This document shows positions 4,961 to 5,266 of a stretch of DNA of 5,266 nt, piece after piece. Position 1 is the first letter of the stretch; every line of letters starts with the position of its first letter. Source of the stretch: an uncultured Eubacteriales bacterium (GTDB lineage: Bacteria > Bacillota > Clostridia > Oscillospirales > CAG-272); contig CAKSOR010000215.1 in NCBI GenBank assembly GCA_934477985.1, positions 1 to 5,266 of the forward strand, written 5' to 3'. A program made the position numbers and the translations under genes. The notes under the pieces were generated by a model. That model was not told the origin of the DNA. It ran no database searches and saw only the letters and a program-made list of their open reading frames with translations.

Positions 4961-5266
4961 ATGGGAGTTATACTCAGCTGCGAATCAATTATCAAGCAGT
5001 ACCGGCAGTACGACACGGTGGTGACGGCGGTAAACCGCGCGAATCTGACGGTGAAAGACAAAGAATTTGTCGCGATAATCGGCGCGTCCGGATCGGGAAA
5101 ATCGACGCTCCTGCAAATCTGCGCGGGACTTGACGTACCGAACTCGGGGCACGTGTTCATCCGCGGACACGACATCACGCAGATGGCACCCGACGATCTT
5201 TCGCGCTTCCGCGGCAGCTACACCGGCTTCATTTTCCAGAAGCACAACCTTATTCCGCAGTTCACC
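4961..5266 (+). CDS. ABC transporter ATP-binding protein, MacB/LolD-type (partial, 3' end outside window)
   Basis: The first 102 residues of an ABC ATPase are present. Walker A is GASGSGKST (41-49, Lys47 and Ser48), followed by LLQICAGLDVPNSGHVFIRG (50-69) and the Q-loop TGFIFQKHNLIPQFT (88-102, Gln93). The G-F-x-F-Q-x-x-N-L-x-P pattern is typical of the LolD/MacB/FtsE branch, which partners FtsX-type permeases like the one just upstream. It should energise that permease at the inner face of the membrane. Signature, Walker B and H-loop lie beyond the window. The ATG at 4961 is preceded by AAGGA (4946-4950), ten bases away, a slightly long spacing. The gene order permease then ATPase, with a 97-nt hairpin-containing gap, is less usual than ATPase first with tight spacing. 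Confidence 0.93.
   Translation, partial: MGVILSCESIIKQYRQYDTVVTAVNRANLTVKDKEFVAIIGASGSGKSTLLQICAGLDVPNSGHVFIRGHDITQMAPDDLSRFRGSYTGFIFQKHNLIPQFT

Overview
The window looks like a chromosomal segment from a low-to-moderate GC Firmicute, most likely a Clostridia-type (gut/anaerobe) bacterium. The grounds are near-consensus sigma-A promoters with 17-nt spacers, GGAGG-type ribosome binding sites, intrinsic terminators with U-runs, a TPP riboswitch in front of an ECF-type thiamine transporter gene, and protein families (a DinG/Rad3-type nuclease-helicase, a GNSI-type SGNH hydrolase, a duplicated FtsX-type ABC permease) that I know mainly from Clostridia. The species cannot be read from the sequence.

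Layout. 1-144 (minus) is the first 48 codons of a gene whose N-terminus resembles PD-(D/E)XK nuclease/DinG-type DNA helicases. Its promoter (281-309, minus) lies about 130 nt upstream, and a complete intrinsic terminator (186-221, minus) sits inside the leader, between promoter and start codon, which suggests transcription attenuation. Diverging from it, a promoter (447-475, plus) drives a TPP riboswitch (about 496-574), a structured expression platform that also holds a possible 30-codon leader peptide (578-670), and thiT (667-1212), the thiamine-binding S component of an ECF transporter. A separate strong promoter (1268-1296) drives a 105-residue barstar-like protein (1329-1646). This gene converges on an SGNH-hydrolase gene (1681-2334, minus) and shares a bidirectional terminator with it (1649-1679). 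The SGNH gene has a perfect consensus promoter (2362-2390, minus). Diverging again, 2632-4863 encodes an eight-helix FtsX/MacB-type ABC permease. It is followed after 97 nt, containing a strong hairpin, by the start of its partner ATPase (4961 to the window end).

How they work together. thiT is a self-contained thiamine-uptake unit: TPP made from imported thiamine should shut it off through the riboswitch. The permease and ATPase form one ABC system of unknown substrate that runs off the right edge. The helicase, barstar-like and SGNH genes each have their own promoter and show no functional link to their neighbours. No mobile element, CRISPR array, tRNA or rRNA gene was seen. The most noteworthy signals are regulatory (the helicase-leader attenuator and the thiT leader with overlapping ORF and alternative pairings), plus an orphan, diverged barstar-like protein.
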